64,000 nt of DNA from Brachybacterium faecium DSM 4810 (GCA_000023405.1 CP001643.1:1922001-1986000); one strand, 5' to 3'. Positions 11,442 to 20,948 are shown, counted from the first letter of the stretch. Notes: generated from the sequence alone by a model not told the origin. Translations and numbers: made by a program.

Positions 11442-12452
11442 CTATTCGAGATAGCGGGAGACGTAGCGGGCGATGGCCTGGACGGTCGAGATGCCGGTGG
11501 CGTAGTCCATCCGGCGCGGGCCGAGGATCGCCAGATGGGACCCGGCCCCGTACCCGGCGCCGACCACGGCGGTCTGCTGCAGCGCCCGGTCGCGGAGCTC
11601 CGAGCCGATCCGCACCTCCACCGCGCCCGGCGAGACGTGCATCTCGGTGAACAGGCGCAGCAGCACCAGCTGCTCCTCGAGCACGTCCAGCAGCGGCTCG
11701 ACGTCGCGCGCGAAGTCCTGGGCGGAGCGGGCGATGTTCGCCGTCCCGGCCATCATGATGCGGTCCTCGGCGCGGGTCGCGGCCAGCGCTGCGAGGGCCT
11801 CGGCCACCTCGGCGGCGGCCGGGCGCTCGGGCAGCGAGAGCGACTCGAGGTAGTCGGCGAGGGGGCCGTCGAGATCGGTGACCTCACGGCCGGCGACGAC
11901 CCGGTTGAGATGGTCGCGCAGACCGGCGTAGTACTCGGCGGGCATGCCCGCGATCACCGGGACGGTGCGCTGGTCGACCCTGCCGGATTCGAGGATCAGC
12001 ACCACCAGCAGCAGCGAATCGGCCACCTTCACCAGCTCGACGTGGCGGATCCTGGCCTGGCGGCGCGCCGGGTACTGGACCATCGCCACCTGCTGGGTGG
12101 TCTGCGCCAGCAGCCGCACGGTGCGGCTGAGGAGCTCCTCGACGTCACCGGCATCCTCGAGCAGGGCGCGGATCGCGCGGCGCTCGGGAGCCGAGAGAGG
12201 TTTGACGGTCGCCACGTGGTCGACGAAGGTGCGGTACCCCTTGTCGGTGGGGACCCGCCCGGCCGAGGTGTGCGGCTGATGGATCAGCCCCTCCTCCTCG
12301 AGCAGCGACATGTCGTTGCGCACGGTCGCGGCGGAGACGCCGAGCTCGTGCCGCTCCAGGAGCGACTTGGAGCCGACGGGCTCGCGGGTGGCGACGTAAT
12401 CCTCGACGATCGCGCCGAGGATGTGGAGCTTGCGGGCGTCCGTGTCGCTCAC
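11442..12452 (-). CDS. hrcA: Heat-inducible transcription repressor HrcA
   Basis: 336 residues starting at GTG 12452. A longer in-frame reading would run through the promoter and the divergent gene and is not credible. The N-terminal winged helix (KLHILGAIVEDYVATREPVG, then TVRNDMSLLEEEGLI) recognises the CIRCE operator; the remainder is the GAF-like dimerisation domain. HrcA represses chaperone genes until GroEL becomes limiting. A CIRCE-like repeat lies 72 nt upstream, so the gene probably represses itself, dnaJ and rsmE. Confidence 0.95.
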   Translation of the reverse strand: MSDTDARKLHILGAIVEDYVATREPVGSKSLLERHELGVSAATVRNDMSLLEEEGLIHQPHTSAGRVPTDKGYRTFVDHVATVKPLSAPERRAIRALLEDAGDVEELLSRTVRLLAQTTQQVAMVQYPARRQARIRHVELVKVADSLLLVVLILESGRVDQRTVPVIAGMPAEYYAGLRDHLNRVVAGREVTDLDGPLADYLESLSLPERPAAAEVAEALAALAATRAEDRIMMAGTANIARSAQDFARDVEPLLDVLEEQLVLLRLFTEMHVSPGAVEVRIGSELRDRALQQTAVVGAGYGAGSHLAILGPRRMDYATGISTVQAIARYVSRYLE

Positions 12453-12523
12453 CTCCTGCGCTGCGTGTCGTCCTCTGCGGCGGGCCGTCGGCCGACGGTC
12501 CGCGTGCCGGTGTCCCGGCGATA

Positions 12524-12550
12524 CTGGCACTCTGCCGTGCCAGGTGCCAA
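12524..12550. promoter_or_regulatory. CIRCE-like HrcA operator
   Basis: CTGGCACTC, then 9 nt, then AGGTGCCAA. The left arm is a perfect actinobacterial CIRCE half-site. In the right arm the first two bases are swapped against GAGTGCCA. On the minus strand it supplies TTGGCA as a possible -35 box, with CAGTAT 18 nt on, so the repressor would cover the hrcA promoter. It also lies 49 nt upstream of the divergent DUF3097 -10 box. Confidence 0.75.
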
Positions 12551-12598
12551 TCCTACGCATGTCCGGCGTGCTGCGCGGGGAGGCGTTCGCCACGGGTG

Positions 12599-12604
12599 TA
12601 CGGT
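12599..12604 (+). promoter_or_regulatory. -10 box of a leaderless promoter for the DUF3097 gene
   Basis: TACGGT, 7 nt before the GTG start at 12612. Confidence 0.5.
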
Positions 12605-12611
12605 ATCGCGC

Positions 12612-13490
12612 GTGCCTGCTGACTTCCCCGACCGGTACGGCCGTGACGTGCTGTCCTCCGGTCCGCCCGCCCACCATCGTCGTCGTCCCGCGGCCCGTGA
12701 GGTCGCCGCCGCCCGGGACCTGGTCGTCGAGGAGGCCTCCACCGGTTTCACCGGCGCGATCACCCGGGTCGAGAAGATCGCGGGAGAGCTCGTGGTGGAG
12801 CTCGAGGACGGCCGCGGGGTGCGCCGCACCTTCCCGCTCGGCCCCGGTTTCATGATCGACGGCGCACCGGTGGTGCTCCGCCGCGCGGTCGCGAGGGCGC
12901 AGGCTCCGGTGCGTCGGCGCTCCGCCTCCGGGTCGGTCTACGTCGAGGCGGCGAAGGCCCGCACCGCGCGCGCCTCCCGGATCTGGGTGGAGGGCACGCA
13001 CGACGCCGAGCTGGTGCAGAAGGTGTGGGGGCATGACCTGCGCGTCGAGGGCATCGTGGTCGAGCAGCTGGAGGGCGCCGACAACCTCGCCGAGCGCGTG
13101 CGCGAGTTCGGCCCCTCCCCCGGCCGCCGTCTCGGGATCCTCGTGGACCACCTGGTGAAGGGGTCGAAGGAGTCGCGCATCGCCGCCGAGGTGATGGCGC
13201 TGCCCGGCGCGCGCGGCAACGTACGGGTGCTCGGCCACCCGTATGTGGACGTGTGGCAGGCGGTCAAGCCCGCCCGCGTGGGCCTCACCGCCTGGCCCCA
13301 CGTCCCCAAGGGCACCGACATCAAGGTCGGCTCGCTCGCCGCGCTCGGCTGGCCGCATGCGGACAAGGCCGACATCGGCCTGGGCTGGAAGCGGATCCTC
13401 GCGACGGTGCGCTCCTACGCGGACGTCGAACCGACGCTCTCCGGCCGCATCGAGGAGCTCATCGACTTCGTCACCGTCGACCCGTCCTGA
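12612..13490 (+). CDS. DUF3097-family protein with Toprim-like motifs
   Basis: 292 residues from GTG 12612. It belongs to an uncharacterised conserved actinobacterial family. After an N-terminal beta-rich part (about 35-92), the sequence WVEGTHDAELVQKVWG (Glu127, Asp131) resembles the first conserved motif of Toprim domains. ILVDHLVKGSK (Asp179) and HPYVDVWQAV (Asp213) fall where the second and third acidic motifs would be. That suggests a metal-dependent nucleic-acid enzyme, but this is inference from motif spacing. The gene is divergent from hrcA and shares its regulatory gap. Confidence 0.75.
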   Translation: MPADFPDRYGRDVLSSGPPAHHRRRPAAREVAAARDLVVEEASTGFTGAITRVEKIAGELVVELEDGRGVRRTFPLGPGFMIDGAPVVLRRAVARAQAPVRRRSASGSVYVEAAKARTARASRIWVEGTHDAELVQKVWGHDLRVEGIVVEQLEGADNLAERVREFGPSPGRRLGILVDHLVKGSKESRIAAEVMALPGARGNVRVLGHPYVDVWQAVKPARVGLTAWPHVPKGTDIKVGSLAALGWPHADKADIGLGWKRILATVRSYADVEPTLSGRIEELIDFVTVDPS

Positions 13491-13618
13491 GCGGGCGGGC
13501 GGGGGATATCCCCCGCGGAACCCGGTGGCCCGCCGCGCTGTCGGCTCGGAGCGCGCTCATTAGGCTGTGGACATCAGCCAGACGCCGGATGCCTCCGGCC
13601 CGTCCCGAAGAAGGAAAC

Positions 13619-14350
13619 ATGAGCCAGACTCCGAATCCGCACGACCCGTACGGCACCGAGCCCGGCACCCCCGACTCCGCGCCGCAGACCGAGCAGGGGG
13701 CTCCCACCTCGGATCCCGCGCTCCACCCGCACGATCCCTACGCCTACAGCCCCGATCCCGCCGCGGCGCCTGCGAGCGACGCGGGGACCGGCTCCCCCGC
13801 CCAGGATCCGTACGCCGGCGGCCCGCAGCCCTTCACCGCGGGCGCCGGTGCGTCCCACTCGCACGGCGGGCAGGCCCCGTACACCGCGCCGCACGGCGGC
13901 CCGACGGGCCAGGGGCCGAGTGAGGCTCCGGCCGGCACCGCGGGCGTGTACGAGGGTCCGCTGACCGGTCAGGTGATCAGCGGCTCGGACTCCCGGCTGT
14001 GGGCGACGCTCTCGCAGGCCGCGGTGGCCCTCGGGCACGTGGTCAGCTGGGGCTTCCTCGGCTGGGTCGGCCCGCTGGTGATCTTCCTGATGTACAAGGA
14101 CCGCGACCGCTTCGTGCGCTTCCACGCCGCCGAGGCCCTGAACGGCGCGATCGCGGTGTTCATCGCGCAGGTGGTGCTCACGATCGCGATCGCCGTGGGC
14201 GGCCTGTTCACCTTCGGCATCGGCTGGGCGCTGTTCCCGCTGGCCGGCCTGCCGGCGCTGCTGCAGCTGGTGTTCTCCATCATCGGCGCGGTGAAGGCCA
14301 ACCAGGGCCAGTGGTGGGGCTACCCGCTGAACCTCCGCCTGGTGAAGTGA
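13619..14350 (+). CDS. DUF4870 membrane protein with DPY-repeat N-terminus
   Basis: 243 residues. The first 115 are a disordered Pro/Gly/Ala/His-rich region with three DPY repeats (HDPYGTEPG, HDPYAYSPDP, QDPYAGGPQP). The rest carries the DUF4870 membrane domain: a helix from WATLSQ, a loop MYKDRDRFVRFHAAEALN and two further helices. The ATG follows GAAGAAGGA, and TAGGCT at 13561-13566 is a likely -10. The function is unknown. A strong terminator closes the gene. Confidence 0.85.
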   Translation: MSQTPNPHDPYGTEPGTPDSAPQTEQGAPTSDPALHPHDPYAYSPDPAAAPASDAGTGSPAQDPYAGGPQPFTAGAGASHSHGGQAPYTAPHGGPTGQGPSEAPAGTAGVYEGPLTGQVISGSDSRLWATLSQAAVALGHVVSWGFLGWVGPLVIFLMYKDRDRFVRFHAAEALNGAIAVFIAQVVLTIAIAVGGLFTFGIGWALFPLAGLPALLQLVFSIIGAVKANQGQWWGYPLNLRLVK

Positions 14351-14356
14351 GCGACG

Positions 14357-14389
14357 CGAGAGCCCCCGGGATCATCCCGGGGGCTCTCG
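14357..14389 (+). terminator. Strong hairpin terminator after DUF4870 gene
   Basis: CGAGAGCCCCCGGGA / TCCCGGGGGCTCTCG is a perfect 15-bp stem with a 3-nt loop. It serves both the DUF4870 gene and the convergent hemW. Confidence 0.85.
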
Positions 14390-14411
14390 TCATGCAAGGA
14401 TCGTCGGCGCC

Positions 14412-15581
14412 TCAGGGCACCAGGTCGCGGATCACCGCGTCGGCGAGCAGCCGCCCGGAGCGGGTCAGCACCGCCCGCCCGTCGGCCAGGGCGGCGGCAT
14501 CGAGGTGGCCGCGGTCGCGGTGGACGGCGAGCATCGGCCGGCGAGCCTCGGGCACGACATCCACCGGCAGGCCGTCGACGATCCGCAGCTCGAGCATGAT
14601 CCGTTCGGTCAGGCGGTCCTCGGCGGCGACATGCTCCGAGTCGGCCACCGGCATCTCCCCGGCGGCGAGCATGCGCGCGTAACGGCTGGGGTGCTTGACG
14701 TTCCAGGCGCGCAGCCCGTCGCGGTGGCGGTGAGCACCCGGGCCGATCCCCCACCAGTCGGTGCCGCGCCAGTAGGCGAGGTTGTGGCGGGAGCGCTGCG
14801 CCGGGGTGCGGGCGAAGTTGGAGACCTCGTACCAGGACAGTCCGTCGGCGCGGGCGAGGTCGTCGACCAGCTCGTACTTGTCCGCCATGTCGTCGGGATC
14901 CGGCTCCTGCAGCTCGCCGCGACGCAGCTGCCGCGCCATCGCCGTGTTGCCCTCGATGATCAGCGAGTACGCCGACATGTGGTCGACCCCGCAGGACAGC
15001 GCCGACCTCACGGAGGTCTCGACATCGGCGAGGGTCTCGCCCGGGGTGCCGTAGATGAGGTCGAGGCTCACGTCGAGCCCGGCCTCGCGCGCCCACTGCA
15101 CCGCCTGCGGCACCTTCTCCGGGTCATGGGTGCGGTCCAGGGTCGCCAGCACCGAGGGCACCGCGGACTGCATCCCGATCGAGACCCGGGTGACGCCGCC
15201 GTCCGCGAGCCGGGACAGGGAGGCACGGGTGACGGAATCGGGGTTCGCCTCGGTGGTGATCTCCGCGTCCGGTGCCAGGGGGATCAGGGTGCGCAGGTGG
15301 TCGAGCATCGCGACGAGCTCGTCGGCGGGCAGCAGGGTCGGTGTGCCTCCGCCGAAGAAGACGGTCGAGATCTGCTCGTACTCGTAGCCGGCGGCGCGGT
15401 CCGCGGCGAGGGTGAGGTCCATCTCGGCCATGGCGTTGGCGGGGTATTCCGCCTGGGAGCCTCCGCCGCCGAGCTCGGTGGCGGTGTAGGTGTTGAAGTC
15501 GCAGTAGCCGCAGCGCACCGCGCAGAAGGGGACGTGGATGTAGACCGAGAGGTCTCCGCCACGGGTCGGGGCGGGGGTCAC
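14412..15581 (-). CDS. hemW: Heme chaperone HemW (radical SAM)
   Basis: 389 residues. The radical SAM cluster motif CAVRCGYC uses Cys20, Cys24 and Cys27, followed by FNTYT. FFGGGTPTLL and the RHNLAYW motif are present. HemW proteins were long misannotated as oxygen-independent coproporphyrinogen oxidase; they lack its catalytic N-terminus and instead bind and transfer heme. The GTG start overlaps the MOSC-gene stop as GTGA. The lepA-MOSC-hemW order places it in the familiar lepA-hemW neighbourhood. Confidence 0.92.
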   Translation of the reverse strand: MTPAPTRGGDLSVYIHVPFCAVRCGYCDFNTYTATELGGGGSQAEYPANAMAEMDLTLAADRAAGYEYEQISTVFFGGGTPTLLPADELVAMLDHLRTLIPLAPDAEITTEANPDSVTRASLSRLADGGVTRVSIGMQSAVPSVLATLDRTHDPEKVPQAVQWAREAGLDVSLDLIYGTPGETLADVETSVRSALSCGVDHMSAYSLIIEGNTAMARQLRRGELQEPDPDDMADKYELVDDLARADGLSWYEVSNFARTPAQRSRHNLAYWRGTDWWGIGPGAHRHRDGLRAWNVKHPSRYARMLAAGEMPVADSEHVAAEDRLTERIMLELRIVDGLPVDVVPEARRPMLAVHRDRGHLDAAALADGRAVLTRSGRLLADAVIRDLVP

Positions 15582-16330
15582 AGGCCCATCCCCAGGCCGA
15601 GACCGCGGCCGGTCGAGCGCAGTCGCGGCGCGAGCTGCCGGTCCTCCCCCGCGCGGGCCAGCGCGTTCTGCGCGGAGGCGGCGAGGGAGTCGTACAGCAC
15701 GGTGTCGGTCTCCTCCGCCCAGTCCAGCAGCGCGCGGGCGCGGTCCGGGCCGAGCCCGCGGAAGGCGTCGCCGATGCTCACCCCGTGCGCGGGCCGCTCG
15801 AGCACCTCGATCGCGTCCCCCGCGCTCACCTCACCCTCGGTGAGCACCCGGAAGTAGGCACCGCAGCGGCCCTGGGCGGTGAAGGTGCGGCCCCAGCGGC
15901 GGTCGCCCATCCGTGCGGCGAAGGTGCCGCACGGGGTGCGGGGGCAGGTCGCCTCGAGCTCGGCGCCGCCGATCCGCCAGCGCTCCCCGATCACCGTCTC
16001 GTCCGTGTCCTGGCCGGTGGTGACCAGGTTCTCGCCGAAGAACCCGTCGGGCAGCTCGCGGCCGAGGCCCGCGGCGTAGGCCTCGCGCACCTCGCGGGAG
16101 AAGGCGTACACGGCCTTGAAGATCCCGCCGTGGTGCTCGCGATCCCCCTGGACGTCGCCGAGCACGCCGTGGGTGAGCAGGCGGACGGGGCCGTCGGCCG
16201 GCCGCTTGTCGATCCCGCTCATCAGACCGCTCTCGGCGACCGGGAACAGCTGCGCCACGGTGCACACCGCTGCGAGGCGACCGGTCGCGGCGGGGTCGAG
16301 GGTCACGTCGAGGGTGAGGGGTGCGGTCAT
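15578..16330 (-). CDS. MOSC domain-containing protein
   Basis: 250 residues, one MOSC domain similar to YiiM. The conserved features are GVLGDVQGDREHHGGIFKAVYAF, the GENLVTTG segment and CPRTPCGTFAAR, whose cysteine (the MOSC sulfur/molybdopterin-binding Cys) lies about residue 132. MOSC proteins bind molybdenum cofactor or carry sulfur for it; YiiM-type members reduce N-hydroxylated compounds. The ATG follows AGGAGG. It lies between lepA and hemW and is translationally coupled to hemW. Confidence 0.86.
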   Translation of the reverse strand: MTAPLTLDVTLDPAATGRLAAVCTVAQLFPVAESGLMSGIDKRPADGPVRLLTHGVLGDVQGDREHHGGIFKAVYAFSREVREAYAAGLGRELPDGFFGENLVTTGQDTDETVIGERWRIGGAELEATCPRTPCGTFAARMGDRRWGRTFTAQGRCGAYFRVLTEGEVSAGDAIEVLERPAHGVSIGDAFRGLGPDRARALLDWAEETDTVLYDSLAASAQNALARAGEDRQLAPRLRSTGRGLGLGMGL

Positions 16331-16382
16331 CTCGGGGTACCTCCTGGGCCGACGCTCCGCGGGGCGGGACGCCGCCCCGCCG

Positions 16383-18263
16383 TCACTTCTTCTTGCCGTC
16401 CTTGGGCATGTCGCCCTCGTCGGAGGAGAGCGCGGCGATGAACGCCTCCTGCGGAACCTCGACCGAGCCGATGTTCTTCATGCGCTTCTTGCCCTCCTTC
16501 TGCTTCTCCAGCAGCTTGCGCTTGCGGGAGATGTCGCCGCCGTAGCACTTGGACAGCACGTCCTTGCGCATCGCGCGGATGTTCTCGCGGGCGATGATGC
16601 GGGCGCCGATGGCGGCCTGGATCGGCACCTCGAACTGCTGGCGCGGGATGAGCTTCTTGAGCTTCCCGGCCATCTCGACGCCGTAGTTGTAGGCCTTGTC
16701 GCGGTGCACGATGGCGCTGAACGCATCCACCGGCTCGCCCTGGAGGAGCATGTCGACCTTCACCAGATCCGCGACCTGGGAGCCGGAGACGTCGTAGTCC
16801 AGCGACGCGTAGCCGCGGGTCTTGGACTTCAGCTGGTCGAAGAAGTCGAAGACGATCTCGGCCAGCGGCAGGGTGTAGCGCAGCTCCACCCGCTCCTCGC
16901 TGAGGTAGTCCATGCCGCCGAGGCTGCCGCGCTTGGACTGGCACAGCTCCATCACGGCACCGATGAACTCGCTGGGCACGAGGATCGTCGCCTTGGTGAT
17001 CGGCTCGCTGATCTCGTCGACCTTCCCCTCGGGGAAGTCGGAGGGGTTGAGCACCTCGACCTCGGTGCCGTCCTCCATCGTGACCTGGTAGACGACGCTG
17101 GGGGCGGTGGAGATGAGCTCCAGGTTGAACTCGCGCTCGAGCCGCTCGCGGACGATCTCCAGGTGCAGCAGGCCCAGGAAGCCCACCCGGAAGCCGAAGC
17201 CGAGGGCGGTGGAGGTCTCCGGCTCGTAGTTCAGGGCGGCGTCGTTGAGCTTGAGCTTGTCCAGCGCGTCGCGCAGCACCGGATAGTCGGAGCCGTCGAT
17301 CGGGAACAGTCCCGAATACACCATCGGCTTGGGATCGGCGTAGCCCTCGAGGGGCTCCTCGGCACCGCGCACGGAGGTGGTGATCGTGTCGCCGACCTTG
17401 GACTGGCGCACATCCTTCACGCCGGTGATCAGATAGCCCACCTCGCCGGGGCCGATGCCCGGGGTGGGGTGCGGCTCCGGGGAGCTCACCCCGATCTCGA
17501 GCAGCTCGTGGTGGGCGCCGGTGGACATCATGTCGATGCGGTCGCGGGACTTCAGCGAGCCGTCGACCACGCGGACGTAGGTGACCACGCCGCGGTAGGT
17601 GTCGTACACGGAGTCGAAGATCATCGCACGGCAGGGGGCGTCGGGCTCGCCCTCCGGGGCGGGCACGGTGGCCACGATGTGGTCGAGCAGCTCGGGCACG
17701 CCCACGCCGGTCTTGCCGGAGACGCGCAGCACGTCCTCCGGGTCCACGCCCACCAGCTGGCCGATCTCCGCGGCGTACCTCTCGGGTTCCGCGCCGGGCA
17801 GGTCGATCTTGTTCAGCACCGGGATGATGGTGAGCTCGTGCTCCATCGCGAGGTACAGGTTCGCGAGGGTCTGCGCCTCGATGCCCTGCGCCGCGTCGAC
17901 CAGGAGGATCGCGCCCTCGCAGGCGGCGAGGGAGCGGGAGACCTCGTAGGTGAAGTCCACGTGCCCGGGCGTGTCGATCATGTTCAGCGCGTGGTTCACG
18001 CCGTCGAGCTGCCACGGCATGCGCACCGCCTGGCTCTTCACGGTGATGCCGCGCTCGCGCTCGATGTCCATCCGGTCCAGGTACTGGGCGCGCATGGCGC
18101 GCTCCTCGACGATCCCGGTGATCTGCAGCATCCGGTCTGCGAGCGTCGACTTGCCGTGGTCGATGTGCGCGATGATGCAGAAGTTGCGCAGGCGCTCCTG
18201 GGGCGTCGACGCGGGCTGGATGTCCCGTGCCTCATCGACAGCGATCCTGGGGGTCACCGGCAT
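16383..18263 (-). CDS. lepA: Elongation factor 4 (LepA)
   Basis: 626 residues. G1 is AHIDHGKST (32-40), with VDAAQG and NKIDLPGA further on, and the LepA-specific C-terminal domain ends in a lysine-rich tail. EF4 is a ribosomal back-translocase and biogenesis GTPase. I start at ATG 18263, preceded by AGAGGAC; an earlier in-frame ATG would extend into the 5' region. The neighbours rpsT, holA and hemW are its usual partners in Gram-positive genomes. Confidence 0.96.
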   Translation of the reverse strand: MPVTPRIAVDEARDIQPASTPQERLRNFCIIAHIDHGKSTLADRMLQITGIVEERAMRAQYLDRMDIERERGITVKSQAVRMPWQLDGVNHALNMIDTPGHVDFTYEVSRSLAACEGAILLVDAAQGIEAQTLANLYLAMEHELTIIPVLNKIDLPGAEPERYAAEIGQLVGVDPEDVLRVSGKTGVGVPELLDHIVATVPAPEGEPDAPCRAMIFDSVYDTYRGVVTYVRVVDGSLKSRDRIDMMSTGAHHELLEIGVSSPEPHPTPGIGPGEVGYLITGVKDVRQSKVGDTITTSVRGAEEPLEGYADPKPMVYSGLFPIDGSDYPVLRDALDKLKLNDAALNYEPETSTALGFGFRVGFLGLLHLEIVRERLEREFNLELISTAPSVVYQVTMEDGTEVEVLNPSDFPEGKVDEISEPITKATILVPSEFIGAVMELCQSKRGSLGGMDYLSEERVELRYTLPLAEIVFDFFDQLKSKTRGYASLDYDVSGSQVADLVKVDMLLQGEPVDAFSAIVHRDKAYNYGVEMAGKLKKLIPRQQFEVPIQAAIGARIIARENIRAMRKDVLSKCYGGDISRKRKLLEKQKEGKKRMKNIGSVEVPQEAFIAALSSDEGDMPKDGKKK

Positions 18264-18394
18264 ACGTCCTCTCGTCGGTTCGGGATCCGGGCGCGCTCGC
18301 ACCCGGGCATCGGCCCATCGTCTCACGCATCACGCCTGCGCACCGGCACGGTGCCGCCGCGGCGGGCCGACGTCACATGCTCCGGCTCCCGGGA

Positions 18395-19312
18395 TCAGTG
18401 CGCCGGGCGGAAGTAGGTCGTGCCCAGCGCGCGGGTGACGGCGCCGGTGACCCTCTGCAGCTGCTCCATCTCCTCGTCGAAGTCCACGAGGATGTCCTCG
18501 AGGGAGCGGTAGCGCAGGCTCGCGAGCGCACGGCCGACGATCCGCCGGCCCGGCTCCGCGGCACCGAGGCGGTCGAAGCTGTTGCCGTGCAGCTTCGCGA
18601 GGGTCTCGAGCGCCTCCTCGAGCGCGCCGAGGCAGTGCACCGCCGAGCGGGGGAAGATCGAGTCCAGCAGGAGGAACTCGATGGCCCGGGCGGAGCGGAC
18701 CCGCCCGCGGTAGGAGCGGATGTACGCCTCGTGGGCGCTGCAGGAGCGCAGCAGCATCGCGGTGGCCGCGGCGGAGGAGTCCTCGAGGTCGTGGTCCTGC
18801 AGGTTGCGGGCCAGCATGTCGGCCCGTTCGAGCAGCTGCCCGATCCGCAGGAACAGCCAGGCCTCGTCCCTCGTCATGGTGGAGTCCACGAGCCCGCCCA
18901 CCACCGCGCAGCGGTCCTTGGCGAACTGGAAGGCGCCGTGCATGCGCGGGGGCCGCACCCCGCGGGGCAGCCCCAGGGTGGTGGTGTTCAGCGATTCCCA
19001 CACCTCGGTGGACAGCGCCTCGCGCACGCCGCGCGCGTTCTCCCTCGCGGTCAGCAGCGCACCGGCCACCGAGGACGGGTTCGTGCGGTCGGTGACCAGT
19101 CGGTCCAGCACGCGCTGCACGGTGAGGTCCGCGGCGTCGACCTGCTCGACCCCGAAGATCCCGTAGACGCCCTCGCACGCCGCTGCGAGATCCTGCGAGG
19201 AGTCCTCGGTGATCGACTGCAGCTTCACGTCGAGGATGCGGGCGGTCTGATCGGCGCGCTCGACGTAGCGGCCGATCCAGAACATCGCGTCGGCGATCCT
19301 ACTGAGCATCAT
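18395..19312 (-). CDS. Alpha-E domain protein (paired with circularly permuted ATP-grasp)
   Basis: 305 residues, almost wholly helical: MLSRIADAMFWIGRYVERADQTARILDV at the start is the hallmark of the alpha-E family (DUF403). The 5' end overlaps the ATP-grasp gene by 14 nt, so the two are coupled. Alpha-E and permuted ATP-grasp proteins occur together, often beside a transglutaminase-like protease, and are proposed to build and trim a peptide-like compound. No transglutaminase gene is visible here. Confidence 0.9.
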   Translation of the reverse strand: MMLSRIADAMFWIGRYVERADQTARILDVKLQSITEDSSQDLAAACEGVYGIFGVEQVDAADLTVQRVLDRLVTDRTNPSSVAGALLTARENARGVREALSTEVWESLNTTTLGLPRGVRPPRMHGAFQFAKDRCAVVGGLVDSTMTRDEAWLFLRIGQLLERADMLARNLQDHDLEDSSAAATAMLLRSCSAHEAYIRSYRGRVRSARAIEFLLLDSIFPRSAVHCLGALEEALETLAKLHGNSFDRLGAAEPGRRIVGRALASLRYRSLEDILVDFDEEMEQLQRVTGAVTRALGTTYFRPAH

Positions 19313-20948
19313 GGGGCGCCTCCTCGACGTCGATGAGCGGGATGGCGGAGGTGACGGGGTCGGGTTCGTCCGCCCGCTCCGCGCCGTGCTCCTCTCGCGG
19401 ATCCTCGAACTCGTCGTAGCTGTCGTCGGTGGGGTCCTCGATCCCCTCCTCGAGGCTCGCCTGCGACTGCGCCCTGACCGGAGAGGCCGCAGGTCCGGAT
19501 GCGGCGTGGTCGGCGGCCAGCACCCAGGTGTCCTTGGAGCCGCCGCCGCGGGAGGAGTTCACGATCATCTCGCCGCGGGGCAGCGCCACCCGGGTGAGCC
19601 CGCCGGGCAGCACCCACACGTCGTCCCCGCTGTTCAGCGCGAAGGGCCGCAGGTCCACGTGGCGGGATTCGGGCCCCTCCTCGACGAGGGTGGGGATCGT
19701 GGACAGCTGCACCACGGGCTGCGCGATCCAGCCGCGGGGGTCCTCCAGCAGGCGTTCCCGCAGCGCGTCGAGCTCGGCTCGAGAGGCGGCGGGCCCGATG
19801 ACGATGCCCTTGCCTCCGGAGCCGTCCACCGGCTTGACGACGAGCTCGTCCAGGCGGTCCAGGACCTCGGCGCGGGCCTCGGGATCCTCGAGCCGCCAGG
19901 TGTCGACGTTGGGGAGGGTCGGCTCCTCGCCCAGGTAGTAGCGGATCAGGTCCGGCACGTAGGTGTAGGTGAGCTTGTCGTCGCCGATGCCGTTGCCGAT
20001 CGCGTTGGCGACCACCACGTTGCCGGCGAGGATCGAGCGCACCAGGCCCGGGACGCCGAGCATCGAATCGGGGCGGAACACCTCGGGGTCGATGAAATCG
20101 TCGTCGGTGCGCTTGTAGATCACGTCCACCCGGCGCAGCCCGGCGGTGGTGCGCATGTAGATGCGCTCGTTGCGCTCGACGAGGTCCGAGGCCTCGACGA
20201 GGTCCACGCCCATGGTGCGGGCCAGCAGCGAATGCTCGAAGTAGGCGCTGTTGTAGCGGCCCGGGGTGAGCACCACGACGGTGGCCTCCTCCCCGGCGAT
20301 GTCCGGGGCGGCGGCCTGCAGGGCCGACAGCAGGCGGCCCGGGTACTCGCCCACCCGGCGGACGGGCCGATCGGCGAACAGCTCCGGGAACCCCTGCGCC
20401 ATGGCGCGCCGGTTGGAGAGCACGTAGCTGACCCCGCTGGGGGTGCGCACGTTGTCCTCCAGCACCCGGAACTCGCCGTCCCCGTCGCGCACCAGATCGA
20501 TGCCGGAGACGTGGATCCTCACCCCGCCGGGCGGGGAGTAGCCGCGCATCGCGTCGACCACGTAGGTGGAGGAGGTGACCAGCTCGACGGGGATCACCCC
20601 GTCGGAGATCGCGGACTGGTCGTTGTAGAGGTCGTCGAGGAAGCGTTCGAGGGCGCGCACGCGCTGGCCGACACCGGCGGAGACGCGCCTCCACTCCTCC
20701 GCCGCGATCACGCGCGGGATCGCGTCGATCGGGAAGGGACGCTCCTCACCGGCGTAGTCGAAGGTGATCCCCTGGTCGAGGTAGCTGCGGGCCAGCGACT
20801 CCGAGCGGGCCCGGAACTCCTCCAGGCCCAGCCCGTCCAGCGCGTCGTGCAGCGCCTGGTAGGTGGGTCGCACGCTGCCGTCGGGCGCGAACATCTCGTC
20901 TCCGCTCGCGCCGGTGCGAGCGCTGTGGAACAGCGAGGGGGCAGACAT
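19299..20948 (-). CDS. Circularly permuted ATP-grasp type 2 protein
   Basis: About 549 residues from ATG 20948; an alternative ATG lies three codons upstream. The core carries GITFDY, LEDNVRTPSGVSYVL, VLTPGRYNSAYFEHSLLA and VVKPVDGSGGKGIVIG, the diagnostic motifs of the permuted ATP-grasp fold that joins amino or amine groups to carboxylates using ATP. The last 90 residues (Asp/Glu/Pro-rich) look disordered. It overlaps the alpha-E gene. No substrate is known. Confidence 0.9.
   Translation of the reverse strand: MSAPSLFHSARTGASGDEMFAPDGSVRPTYQALHDALDGLGLEEFRARSESLARSYLDQGITFDYAGEERPFPIDAIPRVIAAEEWRRVSAGVGQRVRALERFLDDLYNDQSAISDGVIPVELVTSSTYVVDAMRGYSPPGGVRIHVSGIDLVRDGDGEFRVLEDNVRTPSGVSYVLSNRRAMAQGFPELFADRPVRRVGEYPGRLLSALQAAAPDIAGEEATVVVLTPGRYNSAYFEHSLLARTMGVDLVEASDLVERNERIYMRTTAGLRRVDVIYKRTDDDFIDPEVFRPDSMLGVPGLVRSILAGNVVVANAIGNGIGDDKLTYTYVPDLIRYYLGEEPTLPNVDTWRLEDPEARAEVLDRLDELVVKPVDGSGGKGIVIGPAASRAELDALRERLLEDPRGWIAQPVVQLSTIPTLVEEGPESRHVDLRPFALNSGDDVWVLPGGLTRVALPRGEMIVNSSRGGGSKDTWVLAADHAASGPAASPVRAQSQASLEEGIEDPTDDSYDEFEDPREEHGAERADEPDPVTSAIPLIDVEEAPHDAQ

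Noticed and set aside
11442..13358. A 638-residue extended HrcA
   Set aside because: The extra N-terminal 300 residues would cross the CIRCE-like operator and the divergent DUF3097 gene. HrcA proper begins at GTG 12452 and has the normal length.
9084..13490. An uninterrupted plus-strand frame of 1468 codons
   Set aside because: It runs antisense through rsmE, dnaJ and hrcA, all clearly coding on the other strand. Only its last 292 codons, the DUF3097 protein, are real. Long false frames are expected at this GC content.
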